Positions 8,331 through 18,900 of a DNA stretch of 64,000 nucleotides are shown piece by piece (positions within the stretch are counted from its first letter, which is position 1; every line of letters starts with the position of its first letter). The translations under genes were made by a program, and so were the position numbers. This stretch comes from Algoriphagus iocasae (lineage in GTDB: Bacteria > Bacteroidota > Bacteroidia > Cytophagales > Cyclobacteriaceae). A model generated the notes under the pieces. The model was not told the DNA's origin, did no database searches, and was given only the letters and a program-made list of their open reading frames with translations. The stretch is from positions 496,001 to 560,000 of the forward strand of contig NZ_JACIJO010000002.1 in assembly GCF_014206875.1 (NCBI RefSeq), given 5' to 3'.

Positions 8331-11300
8331 GCAAAGATTGCAACGATCTTACCCTTCCAGGAAACGGCACCAGCCGGGCACAGCGACTTTTGAAAAGTCT
8401 GCTTCCGGAATACGTGCGTGTAGACGAAAGGAAAATGGAGGATCTGCAGGATTTCGCTGTAAACATTGCAAGTGAATTAAAATTCATCAATTCATCCAAT
8501 ACTTGGAATGGTGATGACTGGAGCGGATTTTTTGATCAAAAAATTGAGGAAAACCAAGTGACGAATCCTCATTTCGCCCTGTTTCTGGCATTTTTGAAAC
8601 TATTCAGCTTTGCGCAGGAAGATATCAATACACTTACCCAAAGACATCTTGATTTCTACTACCGAGATGTATTGAGATTGAAAGAAAAAGCAGCTGTTGA
8701 AGATCAGGTATACCTGATTCTAAAACTTGCTAAGCATATTCAAGCGCATTTATTACCATCCGATACTGCTTTCAAAGCAGGGAAAGATGACTTAGGAAAG
8801 GAAATACTTTTCCACACAGAAAATCTGAATGTTCTAAATAAAGCCGAAGTCACTTCGATTTTTGCACTATATAAAGATCAATACGGCAGGTTTTATAAAT
8901 CCCCCATTGCTAATTCTTCAGATGGTATCGGCGGAGAATTACTGACCGAAGAAAAGCAATGGAGAAGTTTCGGTAGACCAATCGAATTATTTCCAGACCA
9001 AGACCGGGAATTGGCCACCATTGGTTTTGCGGTGGCATCCCCTATCCTATTGCTTGGAGAGGGTAAAAGAAAGATATCTCTAAAACTTACATTCCCAATT
9101 GAAGAAGGATTGCTGGAAAAATTGAGTTTACTTCCACTGGATGAAACTTTTGAAATCTGGTTTAGCGGAGAAAAAGATTGGATACGTGCAACCATCGGTT
9201 GGGAAAATGAGGAAGAAGATCTTGAAGGAAAGATTCTTGATTTTTTAAATGGCGCTACAAAATGGCAAGACATTGCTGGAGTAGAACCTGTGATAGGTCC
9301 TGTCCTGGATGACCCGGAAGAAGGAATTCACAGACCTTTTAAAGGTTATGATATCGGCGAAATCACGGCCAAAAATATTCTGAGTAGAAGAAATTCACTT
9401 TCCGGTGGAAGGTTCTCCCATGTAAATCAAGTCAAAGCAGTAAGAGGCATGGGTGAGGACAAATGGCATGACTTGGAATATACATTTCGGCTTTCAAAGC
9501 ATGAGTTAAGCAATGATGGGGATGGGATTTCTTTGACACTGAAATGTCAGCTTTTACCTGAAGACCCTGCTGTAGTGAATTATTCGGAGGAAGTGCTACT
9601 CCAAAAATTCAGAACTTCCTCTCCAGTAATGAAAGTCAATCTTGCTAACACCTCACAAAGCTATGGGTATGATATCCTGAAGGATTGTGAAGTAAAAAAT
9701 GCAAAAATTAAAGTAGAAGTCGAGGGTGTAGAAAATCTCATTCTTCAAAATGATCAAAGCATTCTGCCGATTGGTAAAAACATCAAACCCTTTGGTTTCA
9801 GGCCAGTCAAAGGCTCTAATTTTTACATTGGCAGTAAAGAGGTTTTTGGAAAGAATCTGAAATCACTGGATCTAAATCTCCAATGGCATGGTCTCCCAGA
9901 AGATCCAAAGGGATTTGATGATCATTATGGAGCTTATGGTGATACACCGGTAAGAAAAAATCAAAGTTTTACTGCTGCTGTGGATTTCCTAGAGAAAAAA
10001 GAATGGAAATCAATCAGTTCTACAAAAACACTATTTGCAGGGGCTAATGAAACTTTGCTAAATCCAAGCAAAACCATTTCTCTAGCCGGAGAACTTTGGA
10101 AAGAAATCAATGCCAACCCAAAATTGGAAGAATTCAACGAATGGTCTCCCGGTAGCAACAGAGGATTTATCCGTCTGAAGCTAAATTCTCCGGATTTTGG
10201 GCATAAAGATTATCCTTTAATTTTCGCCAGAGAGGCATTAGTTCCAGATGGAAAAGGAAATTTACCAAAAGAACCCTATACTCCAGAGCTCCAATCAATC
10301 AGTTTGGATTACAGTTCGGAAGAATCCCTGGACATTTCCGAAAAAGAGATGGAAGGATTTTTCCATATTGGAGCATTTGGAGAGGCAAAAATGCAGGGTG
10401 AAAAGGCAATTCCACTTTTGGCAGAATATGAAAATGAGGGTGAGTTGATGATAGGTCTGAGTGATCATCAAAAAGCTCAGAATATCCAACTTTTAATTCA
10501 AGTCCTTGATGGCACTGCAAATCCTGAAAAGCCTGTTCCCGATGTCAAATGGAGTTATTTGACGGGTAATCAATGGAAAGAATTCGATCAATATTCCCTG
10601 CTCACAGATGAAACGAATGGGTTGATCCAAAGTGGTCTTTTGGCTTTTGCGATGCCTCGGGAAGCGGATACCGCACACACCATTCTTCCTGAATCTAAAA
10701 CATGGATCAAAGCTTCAGTCAGCACAGATTCAGATGCCATTCCGGATTTCATCGCGGTATTGGCCCAAGCGGTCAAAGTCACTTACGAATCAGACGAAAA
10801 TGATCCTCTCCGAATAGCGAAATCCATTCCAGCTGAGACAATTTCCAAACTGAAAATCGGAAATAGTGCCATCAATAAAATTCAGCAGCCATTCTCTTCT
10901 TTTGGAGGAAAAACAGAGGAATCTTCCGAAAATTTTTATCAAAGAATCAGCGAAAGACTTCGTCACAAGCAACGGGCAATTACTCTTTGGGATTACGAGC
11001 ATTTGGTTTTGGAGCAGTTTCCAGAAGTTTATCAAGTGAAGTGCCTCAATCACACTTCCTATGATGGAGACCTGACCAAATACAAAGCTTTGGCACCAAG
11101 AAATGTAACGCTGGTCATCATTTCCAATGTGCAAAACAAAAATGCCGTGGATCCTCTAAGACCCAAAGCAAGTGTCGCACAAATTGAGGCAATTCGGGAA
11201 TTCATCACAGCTATTTACCCTCCTGCAGTCTATCTCCATGTGGTCAATCCGGTCTTTGAAGAGATTCAGGTAAAGACCAAAGTGAAGTTTCATTCCTGGG

Positions 11301-11707
11301 CAGACAAAAACTTTTTCGCCAGAAAACTGGAAGATGATCTCAAAGCATTCCTCTCTCCTTGGGCATTTGAGGCTGATTTCAATTGGACTTTTAGCGAATC
11401 ACTTCATAGTTCTGTGGTTCTACATTTTGTCGAAAAACTGGATTATGTGGATTATCTAACCTGCTTTGAATTGTATCATTTAGTGATTAATCCGGTGTCC
11501 GGAGAACTCCTTTCCCGCACCCGGGTCGAAGCTGCAAAAGGAAGCCGAGGGGTTTCAGTTTTAGGGTCAGTGGGAACTTTAGGAAGCTATGGTGATCATT
11601 TGATCGAAGTTTTGGAGACTGACGATTGTCTGTGTGAGGATAATGAAATCAAACCTGCTGCGAGCATCGCATCGGTAGAAGAAGAGGATTTGGATGAAGA
11701 ATTTTGA
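8327..11707 (+). CDS. Baseplate wedge protein, gp6/J-like (Pvc11)
   Basis: 1126 aa. The region at about 870-1050 (ERLRHKQRAITLWDYEHLVL, EQFPEVYQVKCLNHTSYDGD, then YPPAVYLHVVNPVFEEIQVK) is the conserved baseplate J / gp6 core seen in Pvc11 proteins. The N-terminus has the usual helical start preceding a long beta-rich central part. The last 30 residues form an acidic tail (VEEEDLDEEF). ATG overlaps the gp25 gene stop (ATGA) and its own stop overlaps the region just before the next start, which indicates translational coupling. Dimers with the gp7-like protein form wedges of the baseplate ring. Confidence 0.92.
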   Translation: MSKDCNDLTLPGNGTSRAQRLLKSLLPEYVRVDERKMEDLQDFAVNIASELKFINSSNTWNGDDWSGFFDQKIEENQVTNPHFALFLAFLKLFSFAQEDINTLTQRHLDFYYRDVLRLKEKAAVEDQVYLILKLAKHIQAHLLPSDTAFKAGKDDLGKEILFHTENLNVLNKAEVTSIFALYKDQYGRFYKSPIANSSDGIGGELLTEEKQWRSFGRPIELFPDQDRELATIGFAVASPILLLGEGKRKISLKLTFPIEEGLLEKLSLLPLDETFEIWFSGEKDWIRATIGWENEEEDLEGKILDFLNGATKWQDIAGVEPVIGPVLDDPEEGIHRPFKGYDIGEITAKNILSRRNSLSGGRFSHVNQVKAVRGMGEDKWHDLEYTFRLSKHELSNDGDGISLTLKCQLLPEDPAVVNYSEEVLLQKFRTSSPVMKVNLANTSQSYGYDILKDCEVKNAKIKVEVEGVENLILQNDQSILPIGKNIKPFGFRPVKGSNFYIGSKEVFGKNLKSLDLNLQWHGLPEDPKGFDDHYGAYGDTPVRKNQSFTAAVDFLEKKEWKSISSTKTLFAGANETLLNPSKTISLAGELWKEINANPKLEEFNEWSPGSNRGFIRLKLNSPDFGHKDYPLIFAREALVPDGKGNLPKEPYTPELQSISLDYSSEESLDISEKEMEGFFHIGAFGEAKMQGEKAIPLLAEYENEGELMIGLSDHQKAQNIQLLIQVLDGTANPEKPVPDVKWSYLTGNQWKEFDQYSLLTDETNGLIQSGLLAFAMPREADTAHTILPESKTWIKASVSTDSDAIPDFIAVLAQAVKVTYESDENDPLRIAKSIPAETISKLKIGNSAINKIQQPFSSFGGKTEESSENFYQRISERLRHKQRAITLWDYEHLVLEQFPEVYQVKCLNHTSYDGDLTKYKALAPRNVTLVIISNVQNKNAVDPLRPKASVAQIEAIREFITAIYPPAVYLHVVNPVFEEIQVKTKVKFHSWADKNFFARKLEDDLKAFLSPWAFEADFNWTFSESLHSSVVLHFVEKLDYVDYLTCFELYHLVINPVSGELLSRTRVEAAKGSRGVSVLGSVGTLGSYGDHLIEVLETDDCLCEDNEIKPAASIASVEEEDLDEEF

Positions 11708-11715
11708 TCAGGACT

Positions 11716-14700
11716 ATGGAAAAATCAATCACCATATCGAAAGCTAAACCAATCCAAAAAAGCATGGATTATGAGCTATTGCGCTCAGAAGCCATCAGCT
11801 ATATCCAAAGGATTTCAGGGAAAATCTGGACTGATTATAACAGCCATGATCCTGGAATCACGATTTTGGAAGTGCTTTGCTACGCAATAACTGACTTGGG
11901 ATATAGAAGCAATTTTCCTGTTCAGGATCTATTAGCGGATGAAAATGGAAGTTTAAGCAATCAATTTTTCAAGGCTTCAGAAATTCTCCCCAGCACACCA
12001 GTTACCATTAATGATTACCGCAAGCTCCTGATGGATGTGGAAGTGGTGGATGAGGAAGATTTGATTTGCCCCCAAGCGGGAATCAAAAATGCCTGGATCA
12101 TTATCCGGGACTCTAATGAGATTAAAATATTCCCAGATAGAAAAGAAAAAAAGCTAGCCTATAAACCATATCCGACCAGTGAAGAAGCATTGAAACTGGG
12201 GATTTTGTATGATGTTTTGCTAGAATTTGATACCACAGAAAACCTCGGCGATCTCAATGAAAATAAATTGAGCATGGAAATCGAGGTGGACGAACATCCG
12301 GATATAGCCGGGGTAGTAATCGACATCCAAGTGGAATTTCCAAGATGGGATTCTACAGAAGTTGATTGGAAAGATCCTGTTTCGATCCGAAAGAACATCC
12401 ATAGCATAGAAATCCAATTTCAGAATGTACCGGATGATATTACCATGGATTTTGACCTCAGCCCCAGTAATCTGATTGAGATCAAAGGGACCAAGTTGGT
12501 AGCGGAGGGTTTGGATCCATTGGAAGGTCTGGCAGCATTGACGACCCAAGTCAACCAGTTCGTTTATACTAGCCCTGAAGGTATTCTTACTTTATATCTG
12601 GCCAAAGTGGCTAAGATCAACCAGATTCTCGATGCTGCAAAATCAAGCCTACATGCCCATCGGAATCTATGCGAAGACTTTGTGAATTTCCATGCCTTGC
12701 GGGTGGAAGAAATCCTCGTTTGCGCAGATATTGAGCTTTCCCCAAATGCTCCCATCAATGAAACTGAAGCCTTGATTTTTCAGGCAATCAGTGCATTCCT
12801 TTCACCTCAGGTCAACTTTTATAATCTGGAAGAAATGCTGAATCGATGCAAAGATGAAGCACTTCCTATTTCAAAAATTCAACAAAACCCAGCCAAAATC
12901 TGGATAGAAATCCCAAAAGAAAGCTACCCAAAAGCTAAGTCCAAAGTAAGCATTATTGGCTCTGGAGGTAATGTGGGCATTTATGAAATTTTAGAACTCA
13001 AAACTGATCCAAAAAACAATGCACTTTGTGAGATTCTTCTGACTCCCAACTTTCCATCACCAGTTTTGATGGACGACGATCAGGTATATCTGGGAAATTG
13101 GGAAGAAACACAGTGCATTCCGACTGAGGAGCTCTTTGAAGGGCCATTACTGAAACATGGATTTATTGATGAAGAAGATCTGGCAAAAGCGGATAGAAAA
13201 TCCAGCATTCATGTCACCGATCTCATCCATATCATCATGGATATAGAAGGCGTGGAAGCGGTGAAAAGCATTCAGATTGCCAATAAGCCCCAAGACAATG
13301 AATCTGGGGAAATCGCTTCGAAAAGTGTCAGATGGTGTTTGGAATTGGCCATGGACAAGTTCTATGTGCCAAGGCTGAATACCGAGCTTTCGAAAATCAC
13401 TTATTACAAAGAAGAACTTCCTTTCCGGGCCAATCGGGAAAAAGTTGAAGATCTTTTAGCCGAATACCGAGCATTAGAACGCCGACAGAAAATCTATTAT
13501 CCAAAACTGGATTTCGATTTACCTCGAGGCAATTATAAAAACCCTGGAGATTACGAATCCATCCAAAATGATTTCCCTTTGGTCTATGGAATCACCGAGG
13601 CAGGCATGCTTCCTAAATCACAAGGAAGACCAGATGCTGCCCAGGTGAAACAGCTAAAGGCCTTTCTGATGGTTTTTGAACAGCTATTAGTGAATTACCT
13701 CAGTCAACTTGCAAATGTTCGTCATCTTTTTTCCATCAATGAGGAAAAAGACACCTTCGGGAATCCATTGATTAATGCCACTTATTTCTCCAAGAGTCTT
13801 GAAGGCTTGGTTCCAGATGCAAATCCACTTTGGAAAGACCTGATTGGACTGAAAAATTCTGTGGCTGAAATCACCGAAAGCAAGGAAGATTTTTACGTGA
13901 GAAGAAATCGCTTTCTTGATCATCTCCTGGGCAGATTTGCAGAGCAGTTTACAGATTATGGTCTTTTGGCTTTGCGACTCAACCCCACCGAAGGACAGAC
14001 AAGACTGATTGAAGATAAACTGGCTTTTCTCAATTCCTATCCAAAAATTTCTTCAGAAAGAGGCAAGGGATTCGATTATAACATTGCAGATAACTTCTGG
14101 CACCAAGATAATCTCTCGGGATTGGAAAACCGGATTCAGGGACTGATGGGAATCAGGAAAAAACCAATTTCTTGGCTTCGATTCTCGCCTGCTTTTGAAA
14201 TTCTTGAAGTTGGAGATGCTTGGAAAGTACAGGTGAAAAATGAGCTGGACACCTTGATATTTGAACTTTCGGCTGATTTCCCAACTAAAGACCAAGCCAC
14301 TTCAGCATTGGAAATAGCTTTGCTTTTAGGTTCAAATCTGGAGAATTTCCAGATCAGTTTAGGAGATGCTGGATTTTATTTCGAACTGGTTTGGGAAGGA
14401 AATTTAGTCGGAAAAAGTACCAAAGTTGACTTTGGTGACGATACACCCGGAGGAGATGCAGATCTTGCTCAAACCGAGCTTTGGGGAATTCTAAGGGATG
14501 AATTTCTAAACAATCCTTTAGCAAACCGAAAGAATTTAAGCTTGGCCTTAGAAGCTTTTTGGGAGGTTACAATTACAGTGAATTTAGCTCCAGCTCCTCC
14601 AAAATACTTGTTGGAATATGCACTATTCGATGCGCCATTTGGAACTGGAACTCAACTTCTCGAAGGAAGTCTTGAGGTGGAGGTACTTGATGCTACTTCG

Positions 14701-15951
14701 GAACCAGAACTTCAGGAATTGGCAGAAGAGCGATTGGAAGAACTCATTTGGCAGATTTGCACTGCTGGTGTAATTGACTCGGCCTATGTTCCTGATCCAG
14801 CTCCTTTTTCTTCGCCCTATAGATTCTCCTTAACTGATCCGATTCGAGGTGGAGTTTTGGCAAAAAGCTTTGATTCTGATTTCAATGAACCATTGGCCAC
14901 AGCCATTCAAAATGGCGATTGGGGAGATGCCTGGCTTGTTCAAGGTGGGTTCGAACCTTTAGAATTGACTATATCAGAGGCAATTTCCAAGGGTCCATTT
15001 ATAGATTTAAAATCTGCACCATTCCCACAAAAAGGAGATCAGATTCATTTCGAACGAGCCTTTGAAATAATCGCACTAGATCTACCAAAACATCAGATAA
15101 TCATAGCGGGTCTTCATGCATCCTTATTTGAAAATTTCGAAGATTTTGAGGTTCAGTTTCTCTTGGGAGAAACCGAACATTTGGTGTATTACACCATTCA
15201 TGAAGTGACTGAATCAGAGGGAAACACCATTTTGGTGACCAAAACCGAACCCAGAAAAGATCTAATCGAAGATCCGGAAAACCCGGAAGAACAGCCGGGC
15301 GGAATGGTGATTTTAACCAGACAATTTGAAGTTCTTTCTGTCTCTGGAGATCAATTCCGAATTTCCGGTGGAGCAGAAAAAATAGCCATACAGAAAGTAC
15401 AACAGTTTTTCGTCAGGGAATTTTTCAGCCATGAAGGCACACATTTGATTGAGCACATTTTACTCCGTCCAAAGGTCAAAGGGAAGTTCAGAGTGCCTGA
15501 TGGAATGGGTGGTTTGGTCACTGAAACCATAGAGGATCGCTTATTGGATCCACATTCGGAAGATGAATGCGTCTGCACCTTGGATGATCCCTACACCTGC
15601 ATGGCGCATGTGATTCTTCCCTATTGGGCAGGAAGATTTACAAGTACTGATTTCAGGAGATTTCTTGAGAAAAAAATCAAGCGGGAAACTCCGGCGCATG
15701 TCTTTTTGACGATTTGCTGGATTCATCCAACTCACATGAAAGAGCTGGAATTGGCCTGGAAAATATGGCTGCTGGAATCTTTGAAGGTCAAGAAAGAGCC
15801 CAAAAAGCTCTCTGAATCACTTACAGGGCTGATTGAAGCCTTGGCACAAATCCGAAATGTCTATCCTGTCGGTACACTGCACGATTGCGATGAGGATGAC
15901 AACTTGGAAAACTCCATTATTCTCAACTCTTCATCATTGGGAGAATTTTAA
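11716..15951 (+). CDS. Large baseplate wedge protein, gp7-like (Pvc12)
   Basis: 1411 aa from the ATG at 11716; a TTG at 11704 would add four residues but overlaps the previous stop, so the ATG is preferred. The N-terminal WTDYNSHDPGITILEVLCYA motif (residues about 36-55) is diagnostic of Pvc12-type proteins, and the C-terminus carries the family's CTLDDPYTCMAHVILPYWAG and AHVFLTICWIHPTHM segments. It pairs with the gp6-like protein encoded just upstream to form the baseplate wedge. It is larger than typical Pvc12 because of long beta-rich inserts at about 780-1150. Confidence 0.9.
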   Translation: MEKSITISKAKPIQKSMDYELLRSEAISYIQRISGKIWTDYNSHDPGITILEVLCYAITDLGYRSNFPVQDLLADENGSLSNQFFKASEILPSTPVTINDYRKLLMDVEVVDEEDLICPQAGIKNAWIIIRDSNEIKIFPDRKEKKLAYKPYPTSEEALKLGILYDVLLEFDTTENLGDLNENKLSMEIEVDEHPDIAGVVIDIQVEFPRWDSTEVDWKDPVSIRKNIHSIEIQFQNVPDDITMDFDLSPSNLIEIKGTKLVAEGLDPLEGLAALTTQVNQFVYTSPEGILTLYLAKVAKINQILDAAKSSLHAHRNLCEDFVNFHALRVEEILVCADIELSPNAPINETEALIFQAISAFLSPQVNFYNLEEMLNRCKDEALPISKIQQNPAKIWIEIPKESYPKAKSKVSIIGSGGNVGIYEILELKTDPKNNALCEILLTPNFPSPVLMDDDQVYLGNWEETQCIPTEELFEGPLLKHGFIDEEDLAKADRKSSIHVTDLIHIIMDIEGVEAVKSIQIANKPQDNESGEIASKSVRWCLELAMDKFYVPRLNTELSKITYYKEELPFRANREKVEDLLAEYRALERRQKIYYPKLDFDLPRGNYKNPGDYESIQNDFPLVYGITEAGMLPKSQGRPDAAQVKQLKAFLMVFEQLLVNYLSQLANVRHLFSINEEKDTFGNPLINATYFSKSLEGLVPDANPLWKDLIGLKNSVAEITESKEDFYVRRNRFLDHLLGRFAEQFTDYGLLALRLNPTEGQTRLIEDKLAFLNSYPKISSERGKGFDYNIADNFWHQDNLSGLENRIQGLMGIRKKPISWLRFSPAFEILEVGDAWKVQVKNELDTLIFELSADFPTKDQATSALEIALLLGSNLENFQISLGDAGFYFELVWEGNLVGKSTKVDFGDDTPGGDADLAQTELWGILRDEFLNNPLANRKNLSLALEAFWEVTITVNLAPAPPKYLLEYALFDAPFGTGTQLLEGSLEVEVLDATSEPELQELAEERLEELIWQICTAGVIDSAYVPDPAPFSSPYRFSLTDPIRGGVLAKSFDSDFNEPLATAIQNGDWGDAWLVQGGFEPLELTISEAISKGPFIDLKSAPFPQKGDQIHFERAFEIIALDLPKHQIIIAGLHASLFENFEDFEVQFLLGETEHLVYYTIHEVTESEGNTILVTKTEPRKDLIEDPENPEEQPGGMVILTRQFEVLSVSGDQFRISGGAEKIAIQKVQQFFVREFFSHEGTHLIEHILLRPKVKGKFRVPDGMGGLVTETIEDRLLDPHSEDECVCTLDDPYTCMAHVILPYWAGRFTSTDFRRFLEKKIKRETPAHVFLTICWIHPTHMKELELAWKIWLLESLKVKKEPKKLSESLTGLIEALAQIRNVYPVGTLHDCDEDDNLENSIILNSSSLGEF

Positions 15952-15962
15952 AAACTACGATT

Positions 15963-18900
15963 ATGAGCCAGATCATTTCAACTTATCCGATTTTTGAAGG
16001 TAGCCAGGTGCTCACCAGCACTCAGCTCAACCAACTCGCAGCCTATTTAGATCAACAGGGAAGGCTCACCCGATCGAAGTTGATCGGTATGGGAATCGTC
16101 TGCGGGATGCAGATTCAACCTTATCCGCAAGGTTTGCAAATCACCAAAGGTTTGGGAATTACTTCCGAGGGTTTTCTGATCCAAGCGGGAACTTTCAATG
16201 CCACACACTACAGACCCTATTCTCTTCCAGAAGGGGTAGCCTACAAACCGTTCAAAGACGTAGATCATGAGGTAAGCCTTTTTGAATTGCTTACTGAAGT
16301 GCCTACAGATAGCACAGGCGTTAAGAAACTGACAAATCCAGCCAATTTTCTCAACGATAAATATGTCCTGATTTTTATTGAGATTTTCGATAAAGATCTC
16401 AAATCCTGCCTTGGTAATGCCTGTGATGATAGAGGGCAAGACCGGCTTTTGACGCTCAGAAGATTGGTGGTAAACGGAAGCGATCTGGATAAGATTCTGA
16501 CGAAATCCTCCAATGTCAAATCGCCTTTTCCAAGCGTTCTGGATTTGCCGGAATTCTCCGTTCAAAAACCCCTTTTCTATCCTGGAAAACCTGAGTCCAA
16601 TGAATTTGGTGCTTTTGTCAAATATTACCAAAAATTTATTGGGTTAACACTTTCCAAAGAGTTTTTTGAGGCATTAAACCTTTCTTATAAGCTTTTTGAG
16701 CCGATTTTAAGCAAAAGTTACAGCTTCGCAAATCCCCTGGAAACAGGTACTATTCAGGACAAAATCGCTGAAATCATGGGTTTGGCAGAAGCAGATCCAA
16801 ATGATATACAGGGAATTCAATATCTCTGGGACTTTGCAAAAGAACTGGTCAAAGCATACAGCGAATTCAGAAATTCGGCCATGGAGCTTTGGTACAACTG
16901 CGTCACTGACAGCTCACTTTTCCCACTTCACCTCATGCTAGGAAGGGCTAGGACCAGTTCAGAAACGCAAGGCCAATTCTTGAAATATAGACATGGATTT
17001 GTTCAGCCGCCGATTTTCAATCTTCAAAAGCTTTTGGCGGAAACCTGTATTCAACGACATCGCAGGATGATCATGTTACTTGAAAAGCTTGAGACAGGAA
17101 TATTCAAGAAAGGAGAAAGTGAAAAATTCCCTATCAAAATCACTCCTTCAGGAGAAAAACTTGGAAAATTAGGCGATCGAGCCATTCCATACTATTACGA
17201 AATCAAGTCGCAAAGCTCCGTTTCCAATTGGTTCTCTCTGGAAGATAACTGGGTGGATCCTGGGAATTTGCAAATGCATTCCACCTACAAAGCAGGTGTC
17301 CAGTCTTATGATAATCAACCTGATGAAGAAGCGACAGAGGCAAAATCATGGTTAGAAACACCTCTGTTCTATGACATTGAAGCTTATCCATTTCTTAGAA
17401 TCGAGGGGCATCTCAGCAAAGAGTTGGATACAGCAGTCAACCAGATCAAGAAATTGATTCGTCAGTTCAATTTACCTATCCATGTGGATGTGCTGCATCT
17501 TGGAGAAAATGAAGGATTCGATTTTCTAGATGACTGTGGATGGAATGACCTTCAGGAAGACTATGCTTTCCAACGCTATTTTATGGTTGGGATGATTATG
17601 GAGCTCAAACAGCTTTTTGATTATGTGACAGAATTTGCCCAGGAAGCTGAGGAAGAAGACATCACCAGCAATGAGTTCTACAAAAAAGCTTCAGAGGTTC
17701 TGGATATGCTTTTGGCAATGGCAGAAGCTTTACCCGAGTGTATCAAAGATCTAAATTGGAAAGCATTCCAAAACACTTACAAAAATCTTCTTCAGTTATT
17801 GATTGACTTTGTTCTTTTGGAATCTGGACTTTTAAAAGAAGTGGAGGCTAATCCGGAAAAGGAAAAAGAGCTGGATTTCTACAATGGAATTCTAATGCGG
17901 CTTTCTCCGATTCTTTATAGAATATTGGATTTATTTTTCTTCACAAAGCTCCAGCGAATTTACACCAGTTACGAAAACCGAATTCAATTACTCAAACAAT
18001 CGAATCAATTTGCGGACTTTCTGAAAAAGCATCCTGGATTGACTCATGAAGCAGGTGTACTAAAAACAGGTACTTTTTTCTTAGTACATGACCCAAATCA
18101 AAAACTGATCATCGGTGATTTTAGCTTGCCTTATTATTGTTGCGATTGCAGCCCATGCATAGAACCTTGTGGGGAAACGAGCTTTTCATTGCCTCCATTT
18201 GCAAGGCCTGATTATGCCATCGCCTATACCGAAATACCGATCAAGCTAGAGATTACGCTAAATGATGCTTTGGTATCGGGTAGGACTTATGACGTTTTCC
18301 CAGTAGGGTCCTCCTCCGTACAGAATGGAAAGGTGGAAAAAGATCCAGATACCAATGTTTTAAGATACACCTCTGCTGAAGGATTTACTGGAATTGACAG
18401 TTTCCAGTATGTATTAAGAGATAGGATCACCAATCAAAGTGATCAAGGAAAAGTAAGCATTCTTGTGAAAGGAGCTCAAGGATGTTATTCAATTGAAATA
18501 TTGAGGTGCTGGGGAATTGAATTTGTCAGCCAAACTTTGGAATCAAGACAGATAGAATTCAATAAGGAATCTGACACCGAACCGTATGAAAAATTGCTTG
18601 AAAGCTTAAAAAAATCCAATGGATTTACGCTAGAGGAATTACGATCAGGAGTTTTGGAAGAAGACGAACAGCGGTTAAAACTATTAGAATGCCTGGGGCT
18701 TCCAAATTCAAACTTGAGTTGGGAGGAATCTGAACGAGCGATTCTTGACCATCAAGCTAAGAATTGCGGATCCATTGTCACCCCAGAATGTACTTCATTA
18801 AGTGTAAAAGGAGTCGTCAGAGCAGATGATGGAACTCCTATTTCTAGGGTGAAAGTAACTGTGAAGAAATCGACTATTGAAACTATCACCGATTCATCTG